This document shows positions 27,741 to 35,272 of a stretch of 64,000 nucleotides of DNA, in pieces (positions within the stretch are counted from its first letter, which is position 1; each line of letters opens with the position of its first letter). The DNA comes from Desulfosudis oleivorans (lineage in GTDB: Bacteria > Desulfobacterota > Desulfobacteria > Desulfobacterales > SURF-7): NCBI GenBank assembly GCA_020723305.1, contig DYJC01000021.1:1-64000 (forward strand), written 5' to 3'. The position numbers were made by a program, and so were the translations under genes. The notes under the pieces are model-generated. The model had not been told where the DNA came from, made no database searches, and saw nothing but the letters and a program-made list of their open reading frames with translations.

Positions 27741-28610
27741 ATGGTCAATCTGTTTTATCGTTCCCTGATGCTGGTATCCAAGGTATGCGGCATCTGGGTT
27801 TTTGTCCTGGTTTCAAGATTGATTGCAGCCGGTTATTTTTTTCTGTTCCCTTCAAGACGGGCGGTCAGCATTGCTTTTTATCAGGCACTGTTTCCGGAGA
27901 AAAGCCGGTGGCATCATATTGCCTGTGCATGGAAACAGTATCACCGGTTTACTTATTCATTTCTGGACCGCTTCCTGCTGCATCATTTCAACAGCATCAC
28001 CCATACAGCCGAAGGCCGGGAACATCTGAATCATGTTTCAGAAAAAGGTGGAATTCTAGTGATGTCCCATCTGGGCAACTGGGAGATTGCTGCCCATTTT
28101 TTAAAACAAATAGGGTATCCAATTTTGTTGTTCATGGGACGGAAACACAAAGAACAGATTGAGGGCATGCAGAAAGATGTTTTGATTCAAGGCGGCGTAA
28201 AGATCATTGCAGTCGATCCGGAAGACAGCTCCCCATTTACCCTCCTGGACAGCATCAAACAGTTAAAATCCGGCGGCATTGTGTCCCTGACCGGGGATCG
28301 GATCTGGTCGGAAAACCAGAGAACCGTAAAAGTCAATTTTCTGGGGCATGAGGTGGCCCTGCCGGAAGCCCCTTATATTCTGGCGCTTTTAACCCAGGCC
28401 CCCCTCTATACTTTTTTTGCTTTCCGTTCCGGAAAAAATCACTATGATCTGAAGATTTCACCTCCGGTGGTACTTCCAAAAACCTCACGCGAAAAACGAT
28501 CGGAAACCATCCAGCAGGCCGCACAAAGCTATGCAGACACCCTTGAAAAAATGGTACGCGAACACCCCTTTGACTGGTATCATTTTGAATCTTTTCTGAA
28601 AGCGGAGTAA
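27741..28610 (+). CDS. LpxL/HtrB-like acyltransferase
   Basis: A 289-residue member of the lysophospholipid/lipid A acyltransferase family. The N-terminal hydrophobic helix (10-37) is followed by the HX4E motif in SHLGNWE (His110, Glu115), GDRIWSENQRTVKVNFLG and a PEAPYILALLTQAPL segment. Lipid A late acyltransferases of this type also occur in aryl-polyene clusters, where they are thought to attach the polyene to lipid. It ends the row that begins at 19985. Confidence 0.85.
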   Translation: MVNLFYRSLMLVSKVCGIWVFVLVSRLIAAGYFFLFPSRRAVSIAFYQALFPEKSRWHHIACAWKQYHRFTYSFLDRFLLHHFNSITHTAEGREHLNHVSEKGGILVMSHLGNWEIAAHFLKQIGYPILLFMGRKHKEQIEGMQKDVLIQGGVKIIAVDPEDSSPFTLLDSIKQLKSGGIVSLTGDRIWSENQRTVKVNFLGHEVALPEAPYILALLTQAPLYTFFAFRSGKNHYDLKISPPVVLPKTSREKRSETIQQAAQSYADTLEKMVREHPFDWYHFESFLKAE

Positions 28611-28782
28611 TATTTGATAGACGATTGACATGTTATAGAAATTTTGCATCTGGAATTGTTTTTTCAAATGCATCAACCCAGCCAGCATATGCATTATGAT
28701 ATCAAAAAGTTTAAAAATTGCCAATAATGCTAACTAAAAGTTAACAAAAAAATATACAATGCAAACTAGCTTTATGAGTTTG

Positions 28783-28797
28783 ATATCAAATTGATAT
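28783..28797. promoter_or_regulatory. 15-bp palindrome, candidate AbiEi operator
   Basis: ATATCAA-A-TTGATAT is a perfect inverted repeat ~45 bp before the predicted AbiE promoter. A similar half (GATATCAAAAAG) lies near 28698, and a TAACT-AAA-AGTTA repeat at 28731-28743. AbiEi antitoxins autoregulate through inverted repeats upstream of their operon. Confidence 0.5.
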
Positions 28798-28840
28798 GAT
28801 AGAGAGTGTTTTTTTAATTGTTGTGTTTGGAAATAAAATG

Positions 28841-28869
28841 TTGACTGTGGTTTATGAATATCTTATTTA
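28841..28869 (+). promoter_or_regulatory. Promoter of the AbiE operon
   Basis: TTGACT (28841-28846), 17-nt spacer, TATTTA (28864-28869). The expected start coincides with the ATG at 28877, and no Shine-Dalgarno is visible, so the message may be leaderless. Confidence 0.5.
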
Positions 28870-28876
28870 GTAAACT

Positions 28877-29659
28877 ATGAGTGATCAAAAAGGCGAAAAA
28901 TTAAACCGATTGATATTAAACTGGCCGAAAGGGACAGTTCAGGCGACTTCGTATTTGAATGTGGATGGTTATAGCCGCTCATTATTAAACAGATATGTAA
29001 AAGGGCGGTGGATAGAATCTGCCGGGAGGGGGGCATATTCATTATATAAGGATAAAATAGATTGGAGCGGCGCTGTTTATGCACTTCAAAAGCAGCTAAA
29101 CCTTCCAGTCTATCCAGGTGGTAAAATCGCATTGGAGCTAAAAGGCTTCGCTCATTATTTACAGACTAAAGATAAAGTTTATCTTTATTGTAATGAATAT
29201 AGGAAGTTGCCATCATGGTTTGTCGGTGGGGGCTGGAAAGCCGAGATTATATACACTCAAGCGAAACTTTTTAAGAAAGATTTTCATGCAGCTTTAACCG
29301 ATTATACGAAATATAACTATACGATAAAAATATCAGCGCCGGAGCAAGCGGCAATAGAAATGCTGTACCATGTGCCTAAGAAAATAGCGTTCAGCGAAGC
29401 ATCACTGATAATGGAAAATTTAACAACGCTTCGACCAGGCTTGGTTCAGCAACTTTTAGAGAATTGCAAGTTCGTTAGTGTAAAAAGGCTTTTTTTGTAT
29501 ATGGCTGATAGGGCTAGACATCCTTGGTTCGAGAAAATAGATGCATCAAAAGTCGATTTGGGCAAAGGCAAACGCCAGGTAGTGAAAAACGGCAGGTTAG
29601 ATAAAAAATATTTAATAACCGTTCCTGCAGAGGACAAGGATATCGAGGGGATAAGTTGA
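28877..29659 (+). CDS. abiEi: Type IV antitoxin AbiEi-like regulator
   Basis: A 260-residue AbiEi-type antitoxin. The N-terminus contains a winged-helix-like segment (TVQATSYLNVDGYSRSLLNRYVKGRWIESAGRGAYSLY); the larger C-terminal domain (KISAPEQAAIEMLYHVPKK, LTTLRPGLVQQLLENCKFVSVKRLFLYMA in pieces) matches AbiEi antitoxins of bicistronic phage-abortive systems. The gene's stop overlaps the TTG start of the AbiEii gene. AbiEi represses its own operon and counters the toxin. The region is AT-rich against its neighbours, suggesting transfer. Confidence 0.88.
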   Translation: MSDQKGEKLNRLILNWPKGTVQATSYLNVDGYSRSLLNRYVKGRWIESAGRGAYSLYKDKIDWSGAVYALQKQLNLPVYPGGKIALELKGFAHYLQTKDKVYLYCNEYRKLPSWFVGGGWKAEIIYTQAKLFKKDFHAALTDYTKYNYTIKISAPEQAAIEMLYHVPKKIAFSEASLIMENLTTLRPGLVQQLLENCKFVSVKRLFLYMADRARHPWFEKIDASKVDLGKGKRQVVKNGRLDKKYLITVPAEDKDIEGIS

Positions 29660-30573
29660 AGGATACGATTTACTACAAACAAGCGGAACTTTTATTGAGA
29701 ATCTTGCCGCTGGTTGATGCGGAAGCTAATTTTGCGTTGAAAGGTGGCACCGCCATCAATTTTTTTGTCAGGGATTTACCGCGCCTTTCAGTTGATATTG
29801 ATCTTGCTTATATTCCTGTCGGTGAACGGAATGAGTCACTTCGGTTGATTACGGACTCATTAAACAATATTTCCGTAAAAATTCATAAAATGTTTCCGAC
29901 AGCTAAAATTATGAGAAAGACGATTGATGGTACTTCGAATTTACGAGGTATGGTTATAAATGTGAATGGTGTGACCATTAAGGTTGAACCGAATGTGGTT
30001 ATGCGTGGAACTGTATATGAGCCTATCGTTTTAGGACTATCCGAAAAAGCTCAAGAATTATTCGAGATGTTTGTTTCCGTCAAATCGTTGTCCGGTTCGG
30101 AGTTATATGCGGGTAAAATATGTGCAGCTCTTGACCGGCAGCATCCCCGAGATTTTTTTGATATTCATCATCTTTTAAAGAAAGAGAAAATCAATAAGAA
30201 AATGCGAAGGGCATTTATTGTTTATCTTATCTGTCACCGCAGACCAATGGTGGAGCTTCTTAACCCCAATTTGAAAGACATTTCTATAAGCTATGAAAAT
30301 GAATTCAGAGGGATGACGATAGATGAGATTTTATTGGAAGACCTGTTGGAGGCCAGAGATTCACTTATATCAACTATCAAGACCTCCCTGACAAAAAGAG
30401 AGAAGGACTTTTTGCTGTCGATGAAGAAAGGAAACCCCGATTGGTCGCTAGTTGAAATGGAATATATCAAACATTTACCAGCGGTCCAGTGGAAGTTGAT
30501 GAGTATAAAAAGTATGGAGAAATCGAAGCATCATGTTGCCATTGAAAAACTTGAAAAATTTTTGAGGTTATAA
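29656..30573 (+). CDS. abiEii: AbiEii nucleotidyltransferase toxin
   Basis: A 305-residue toxin of the AbiEii/AbiGii family. The nucleotidyltransferase motif is intact: KGGTAINFF (29-37) followed by the acidic pair in VDIDL (Asp47, Asp49); later SELYAGKICAALDRQHPRDFFDI carries the conserved C-terminal basic/acidic residues. Related toxins transfer nucleotides to tRNA acceptor ends. A TTG start overlapping the antitoxin stop couples translation. The gene ends 8 bp from the convergent glycyl-radical gene. Confidence 0.9.
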   Translation: MKDTIYYKQAELLLRILPLVDAEANFALKGGTAINFFVRDLPRLSVDIDLAYIPVGERNESLRLITDSLNNISVKIHKMFPTAKIMRKTIDGTSNLRGMVINVNGVTIKVEPNVVMRGTVYEPIVLGLSEKAQELFEMFVSVKSLSGSELYAGKICAALDRQHPRDFFDIHHLLKKEKINKKMRRAFIVYLICHRRPMVELLNPNLKDISISYENEFRGMTIDEILLEDLLEARDSLISTIKTSLTKREKDFLLSMKKGNPDWSLVEMEYIKHLPAVQWKLMSIKSMEKSKHHVAIEKLEKFLRL

Positions 30574-30580
30574 ATACTGT

Positions 30581-32980
30581 CTACATCCTGTTCTCCAGCC
30601 GGTTGATGATTTCATTCTGGATGGGAAGGCCCAGGTCAACATAGGTGGCATTGTACCCGCCGACTTTTACGATCAGGTCTTTGTATTTCTCCGGATGCTG
30701 CTGCGCATCCCGCAGTGTTTCCGTGGATACCACATTCGGCTGGATCTGCATTCCGCCCTGATCAAAATAAGTTTTCAGGAGAAAATAGAATTTCTCCAGA
30801 TGCTCCTCCTTTTCAAGGTTCTGGGGATGAATCCGGACATTGACGGCAACGCCGTTCCCGGCATTTCCGTAGTCCAGTTTGGCGACGGAGTTTAAAATGG
30901 CCGTAATCCCATTCTTTTCCGCTCCATTGACAGGCGAAAGGCTGTTGGAGATCGGTTCAAATGCTTTTCTTCCGTCTGCGGTCGGCCTGGTGACAAATCC
31001 TTCCATTACGTGCACTCCCATGGAATAGGCACCGGCGCTGTATCTTCCTCCCCTGAGGCAGTTGTGCCTGGTGACTTCCCGTGTGAATAAATTCCACAAT
31101 TGACAGGCAAACGCATCGATTTCCGCTTTGTCGTTCCCCCACTTGTCGTACTTATGCATCAGTTTCTGCCGGATGACTTCCTGTCCCTCGAAATTGGTGT
31201 TCAGTATCCCTGTCAACTCCTTTAGGGAAACCAGCTTGTCGTCATAAACCGCCTTCTTGATGCAGTACAGGGAATCCACCAGGGTTGCGAATCCATAGGC
31301 GGTTATGGATGACAAATTATAGTTCGCTCCACCGCAGACATAATCCCTGCCGTTTTCCATGCAGCCGTCCACCATGGCGGAAACAAAAGGATGCTGGAAG
31401 TGTTTTATGGCTTCACGGTCGCCCACTTCGGCGATCTGTACGGATCTTTCAATGTTAAACGATAACTGCCGGACAAATGCGTCATACAGATCATTAAAGG
31501 TCTTGAAACCGGCCGGGTCTCCGGTCGCAAGCCCGTCCACCAGTCCGGACATACTGCTGAATCCGTTATTCAGCGTCAGCTCCAGAACGCCCGGCAAATT
31601 CATGAACATCCGGCCGGTAGCGGCAAAGCTGTTCCCCTGGCTGGTCGGTTCCACGCAGCCGATAATCACATAATCCCTTGCGTCTTCGGTTGTGTAGCCT
31701 GCTTTTTCAAGACACGGAACAATAACATCATCGTTGTAAAAGGCGATACCGGAGGTGGATTGAAAAACCGATATGGCTTTTTTGAAAAAATCTTTGGGCG
31801 TATCTTTGTGGATTCGGACGGATAGATCGGTAGTAAATGCTTTCAGATTTTTATACGCTTCCAGAAAAAGAGAGGACAGATCATTGGTTGCATCGGTTCC
31901 ATCTTTATTGCGTCCGGAAATGGTTATGGTCTGCGTGTTCTGGCCCAGTGCATTGGCGATCATGGTGATTTCCGTGGGTATCAGGGTAACGTTCCAGGTC
32001 AGCTTCAGGTTCAGCTCCTCGATCAGTTCCAGTGCGAATTCAGAGGTGATCCTGCCGGACTTCATATCTTTTTCATAATACGGCCAGAGGATCTGATCCA
32101 GCCGTCCGGGCGCGAGAACACTGCGCTGATAAATAATGTTCGCGATATTCTGGCTGAACCAGATGAATTGAACGGCTTCATAAAACGAATCCGGGGTAGT
32201 TGATGTGAATCTGTTCATCATCTCCCCGATGGCGATCAGTTCTTTTTTCCGGGCTTCCCGTTGCTCCTGGCCTGCCATCTCCAAGGCCAGATTGGAAAAT
32301 CTTTTTGAAAACAGGATTGCGGCCTGGTAGGTTATTTTAACGGCCTCATAAAAGTCATGTTTTTCCCGGAATTCCGGATCTTCCCTGTCCAGGTTCTGCT
32401 GATACGATTCCGCTTCCTGGATGATCCCATTATATCCAAGATTCAGGAGCTTTTCATATCCAGCGGAAAGATGGCCTTCCGTGGTTCCGATCTGAATCGC
32501 GATGTTGGGGGCCACGGACGCGAACATCCCCTGGGCATTGATCAGGTTTTTGCGAAGCAGCTCCTGATGGATCCTGTCGCTGACCAGGGATTTTCCCTTC
32601 CAGAAAGGAGTCATGGCTATCAGCGTATCCATATCCCGGTTCTGAATAAAAAACGGTTGGGGGTTTCTTTTCGCCAGTTCTTCATAGGTGCTTTTCTGAT
32701 CCAGATTGTACGCAAAGTCCTGCAAATCCAGATTTACCTTTTCTCCCAGATTCTTGCTGGTTTCATTCCCGACCAGCAGCTCATCTTCCCGGATGAAGAT
32801 GGTCATATTCTGCAAGGTATGGGCGACTGCCCTGGCTCTTTTGATGATTTCCGGATCATCCGGATGACGCTGAAACACCTCGGTAAAAAATTTCATCCGT
32901 TCAATGCAGATTTCATATCTGCTGGACAGGAGATTGTCTTTCAGGCGGATGGTTCTTTTGGATGTTTTTTGTGCGGTCAT
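30581..32980 (-). CDS. Glycyl-radical enzyme (pyruvate formate-lyase family, eliminase-like)
   Basis: A 799-residue protein; the start at 32980 has AGGAGG 10 nt upstream. The glycyl-radical motif KVGGYNATYVDLG near the C-terminus places the radical on Gly775, and the catalytic Cys-x-Glu is IIGCVEPTSQG (Cys442, Glu444). A Glu two residues after Cys is typical of glycyl-radical eliminases (diol dehydratases, choline or isethionate lyases) and not of pyruvate formate-lyase or benzylsuccinate synthase. The exact substrate is not evident. No radical-SAM activating enzyme or microcompartment gene lies next to it, so the activase must be elsewhere. It has its own promoter at 33045-33073. Confidence 0.9.
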   Translation of the reverse strand: MTAQKTSKRTIRLKDNLLSSRYEICIERMKFFTEVFQRHPDDPEIIKRARAVAHTLQNMTIFIREDELLVGNETSKNLGEKVNLDLQDFAYNLDQKSTYEELAKRNPQPFFIQNRDMDTLIAMTPFWKGKSLVSDRIHQELLRKNLINAQGMFASVAPNIAIQIGTTEGHLSAGYEKLLNLGYNGIIQEAESYQQNLDREDPEFREKHDFYEAVKITYQAAILFSKRFSNLALEMAGQEQREARKKELIAIGEMMNRFTSTTPDSFYEAVQFIWFSQNIANIIYQRSVLAPGRLDQILWPYYEKDMKSGRITSEFALELIEELNLKLTWNVTLIPTEITMIANALGQNTQTITISGRNKDGTDATNDLSSLFLEAYKNLKAFTTDLSVRIHKDTPKDFFKKAISVFQSTSGIAFYNDDVIVPCLEKAGYTTEDARDYVIIGCVEPTSQGNSFAATGRMFMNLPGVLELTLNNGFSSMSGLVDGLATGDPAGFKTFNDLYDAFVRQLSFNIERSVQIAEVGDREAIKHFQHPFVSAMVDGCMENGRDYVCGGANYNLSSITAYGFATLVDSLYCIKKAVYDDKLVSLKELTGILNTNFEGQEVIRQKLMHKYDKWGNDKAEIDAFACQLWNLFTREVTRHNCLRGGRYSAGAYSMGVHVMEGFVTRPTADGRKAFEPISNSLSPVNGAEKNGITAILNSVAKLDYGNAGNGVAVNVRIHPQNLEKEEHLEKFYFLLKTYFDQGGMQIQPNVVSTETLRDAQQHPEKYKDLIVKVGGYNATYVDLGLPIQNEIINRLENRM

Positions 32981-33044
32981 TTTGCGTCGGCCTCCTTGTA
33001 AAAAGAGATAGTCGATGGGCAATATCTTGATTTTTTTAGAAATG

Positions 33045-33073
33045 AATATATGTAAAAGAGGATTGTGTGTCAA
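33045..33073 (-). promoter_or_regulatory. Promoter of the glycyl-radical enzyme gene
   Basis: Minus-strand TTGACA (33068-33073), 17-nt spacer, TATATT (33045-33050). The whole segment, including flanking ATTATTGACA and TTCATTT, resembles the one at 46996-47024. Confidence 0.7.
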
Positions 33074-33175
33074 TAATCTTGTTTGCGAAATATTCTTTTG
33101 TATTGATAAAAAAACATAATCTGCTAAATTTTTTGCAACAGCATCAAACCAGCCTGAAAGAATGGATTCATTGTT

Positions 33176-33382
33176 ATGGAAGATAGCAAATCATTGTTAG
33201 AAATGGCTCTACAGTTAAAACCGCAGGATCGTTTTTTATTAATTGAAGGACTCATCCGGAGCCTTGACGAACCGAACAAAGATATTGATGAAATCTGGAC
33301 GAAAGAAGCTGGAAAACGTTTACAAACCCATCGAGAGGGAAGAACAAAGGGGATACCATACAATAAGGTTTTCGAGGAATAA
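33176..33382 (+). CDS. Addiction-module antitoxin-like protein, partner missing
   Basis: A 68-residue member of the CHP02574 addiction-module family: LLEMALQLKPQDRFLLIEGLIRSLD then EIWTKEAGKRL and the closing YNKVFEE. Such genes normally sit immediately before a RelE/ParE-type toxin. Here a MITE starts 41 bp past the stop and no toxin frame follows, so it is either an orphan or the toxin was lost, perhaps with the insertion. Confidence 0.75.
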   Translation: MEDSKSLLEMALQLKPQDRFLLIEGLIRSLDEPNKDIDEIWTKEAGKRLQTHREGRTKGIPYNKVFEE

Positions 33383-33423
33383 TTCAGAGTTGATAGTCAT
33401 CATTGACAAACTTGCTAACCCTG

Positions 33424-33545
33424 GAGCCAATTTCAAATGTCTCTTGTTGTCATTCCGGCGAAAGCCGGAATCCAGTATTTTCAATTCTTTTCTGGACACC
33501 GGCCTTCGCCGGTGTGACGGTTTTTCATCGTTTTGAAATTAGCTC
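33424..33545 (-). repeat. 122-bp MITE with CCTG target duplication
   Basis: Ends GAGCCAATTTCAAA and TTTTGAAATTAGCTC, flanked by CCTG at 33420-33423 and 33546-33549. The orientation is opposite to the copy in the RCC1 gene. The core contains two hairpins (CCGGCGAAAGCCGG and CCGGCCTTCGCCGG). Confidence 0.9.
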
Positions 33546-33679
33546 CCTGAATTGGTTGATGCTGCATACCTGCATGTCATGTCGTTATGGATATAAAATC
33601 CATACAATTAGCCATATAAATATATTGACACACACTCTTATTATTGGTGCCGGATATTGGCGGAAAGGCAAGAAAATAT

Positions 33680-33910
33680 ATGAAAGCGAAAATAAAATAC
33701 ACGGATGAACCTATTGGAAAAGTGAAGGTTATTTCAGACTTTCTGCCTTCACCTGAAGAACTGGTATTGAAGGATGAAACCGTTAAAGTCACTATTGCTC
33801 TAAGCAAAACCAGTGTGGAGTTTTTTAAAAATGAAGCAAAAAAATATAATACCCAATATCAGAAAATGATCCGCAGGCTGTTGGATGAATACACAGTGCG
33901 TCATCCATAA
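33680..33910 (+). CDS. CopG-family antitoxin-like protein
   Basis: A 76-residue protein beginning MKAKIKYTDEPIGKVKVI. The central strand VKVTIALSKTSVEFFKNEAKK and the following QYQKMIRRLLDEY form a ribbon-helix-helix unit as in CopG/BrnA-like antitoxins. An upstream in-frame ATG at 33644 was not chosen, as the ATG at 33680 gives the family N-terminus. The gene overlaps the small frame that follows. Confidence 0.75.
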   Translation: MKAKIKYTDEPIGKVKVISDFLPSPEELVLKDETVKVTIALSKTSVEFFKNEAKKYNTQYQKMIRRLLDEYTVRHP

Positions 33911-34013
33911 AGTGTCTCCGAAGCATAAAAGGCAGATCCGGAAAATCATTTATGATCATTTTGAGTATATCGAAGAACAATGGGATGAATTTCAACGGAG
34001 GCTTCAAAAATGA
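33885..34013 (+). CDS. 42-residue basic/acidic protein between CopG-like and DUF2442-like genes
   Basis: A short frame starting with ATG inside the end of the CopG-like gene; it encodes an N-terminal MNTQCVIHKVSPKHKRQ and a helix-like C-terminus (YIEEQWDEFQRRLQK). Its stop overlaps the ATG of the next gene (ATGA). Coupling on both sides supports a real gene; the function is unknown and it could be the missing partner of the CopG-like protein. Confidence 0.55.
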   Translation: MNTQCVIHKVSPKHKRQIRKIIYDHFEYIEEQWDEFQRRLQK

Positions 34014-34267
34014 AGACGCATCATAAGATTGAAAACATCAGGTTTGAAGATGGTAATCTTTTGATAATTATTGATGGTCAGGAAAAAAGTTTTCCATTGA
34101 ATGAAGTATCATCCATTCTTGAAAGTGCGTCCGATGAAGATCGGTATTCATTCGAAATTTCACCCGCTGGATATGGAATCCATTGGCCCCTGCTGGATGA
34201 AGATATTTCGATTGATGGATTACTGGGAATCATTCATTCTCCTCAGCATAACAGAGAGATTGCATAA
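34010..34267 (+). CDS. DUF2442-like protein
   Basis: An 85-residue protein. The C-terminal GIHWPLLDEDISIDGLLG is the signature of DUF2442, small proteins often found in toxin-antitoxin-like pairs with DUF4160 or similar genes. No DUF4160 gene is present here. It is translationally coupled to the 42-aa frame upstream. Confidence 0.75.
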   Translation: MKTHHKIENIRFEDGNLLIIIDGQEKSFPLNEVSSILESASDEDRYSFEISPAGYGIHWPLLDEDISIDGLLGIIHSPQHNREIA

Positions 34268-34394
34268 CATCGGGCCGGACAGGAATGCGCGGCATAAAAA
34301 TCCATTGGCGCCGGACAAGACACTCCACCGGATCGCTTAAAAAACGGGCTTCCGGGTGAATTCAGTATTAAATAAGAAACAACAGGAGAATATT

Positions 34395-34613
34395 ATGAAA
34401 GCAGAATTTACAGCCATAATAGAAACCGCACCAGAGGGTGGATTCTGGGCAATCTGTCCGGAAGTACCTGGAGCCAACGGCCAGGGAGAGACAATAGAGG
34501 AAGCCAAAACTAGTTTACAGCAGGCCATTGAATTGATTTTTGAGGATCGTAAGGCTGATATTCTCCGAGGACTGCCTGAAGATGCCATCCAAGATAAGGT
34601 AATGATCGGATGA
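34395..34613 (+). CDS. hicB: HicB-family antitoxin
   Basis: A 72-residue protein with AGGAG before the ATG at 34395. It shows the HicB fold pattern: FTAIIETAPEGGFWAICPEVPGANGQGETIEEAKTSLQQAIEL (in pieces), a degenerate RNase H-like domain without a separate DNA-binding tail. HicB neutralises HicA. The stop overlaps the hicA ATG by 4 nt. Confidence 0.9.
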   Translation: MKAEFTAIIETAPEGGFWAICPEVPGANGQGETIEEAKTSLQQAIELIFEDRKADILRGLPEDAIQDKVMIG

Positions 34614-34772
34614 AGCGAAGAGACTATGAACGAAAATTAAGAATCGCAGGATGCTATCTAAAACGCGAAGGAGGCTCGCATTTTCTTTGGATTAATCCAA
34701 AGGATGGGATTTGAGGCTGTTCTTCGACACACGGTTTTCGCTTTTATTAAGATGATGTGTCTGGTCGTTTAA
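34610..34772 (+). pseudogene. hicA: hicA toxin gene disrupted by a frameshift
   Basis: Starts at the ATGA overlap with hicB and encodes MKRRDYERKLRIAGCYLKRE then GGSHFLWINPKDG, the HicA double-stranded-RNA-binding fold with its catalytic His (GGSHF). A stop at 34712-34714 arises after a 1-nt shift; the alternative frame resumes with FEAVLRHT, matching the HicA AVPRH segment, then diverges. The toxin is probably inactive because the C-terminal half is lost. Confidence 0.8.
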
Positions 34773-34913
34773 AGATCGCTTTTCCGGCTGCGAGTATTGC
34801 GTTAAAAAGGGAATGCAAATAGTTCAGAACGAGGGTTTGAAATTGTCTGAAATATTGATCATAAAAATATGAAAGTCCCCACTGCCTCCAAAATTCGAGA
34901 TGCCCATTGCTTT

Positions 34914-35249
34914 TTATTGTTTTGATTTCTTAATAACCTCGAATGCTTCTGATATATTCGCAAGCGGATATGTTATTGGCGGGTTATCAGTCGCAAGATA
35001 GACGGTATTTTCGTTAACCTCCGTTACAGTCATACTTTGACCACTTACTCGATGTCTGAGTTGAACTCCTGGTTTGATTGCTTGCATCGTTAATCCTGTT
35101 TTTCTTTTTCTAATCTTTTTCAGGACGGTAGTGATCTTTGTATCACTCCAATCGAAAAGATTACCTCCATGAAGAAGTTGGCAACCATCATCAATCATTT
35201 CTTCAATATACCGTACCAATAATTCATAATCATTTATCAGTGTATTCAT
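34914..35249 (-). CDS. Unknown protein, last gene of the PD-(D/E)XK operon
   Basis: A 111-residue protein, no family recognised. The N-terminal half is helical (LLVRYIEEMIDDGCQLL, KKIRKRKTG); the C-terminal half (GVQLRHRVSGQSMTVTEVNENTVYLATDNPPITYPL) looks like a small beta-barrel, with sequence resembling SH3-like or RNA-binding beta folds. It begins 24 bp after the nuclease gene's stop, so the two are co-transcribed. Confidence 0.6.
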   Translation of the reverse strand: MNTLINDYELLVRYIEEMIDDGCQLLHGGNLFDWSDTKITTVLKKIRKRKTGLTMQAIKPGVQLRHRVSGQSMTVTEVNENTVYLATDNPPITYPLANISEAFEVIKKSKQ

Positions 35250-35272
35250 GAAAGTTGTACTCCTTCATCTCA

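Noticed and set aside
28783-28797. CRISPR-like or phage-attachment interpretation of the palindromes before AbiE
   Set aside because: Single short palindromes without spacing periodicity or an integrase gene; an operator is simpler.
33604-33640. TTGACA at 33624 as promoter of the CopG-like gene
   Set aside because: No -10 box at 16-18 nt spacing (TGCCGG is found), so support is too weak.
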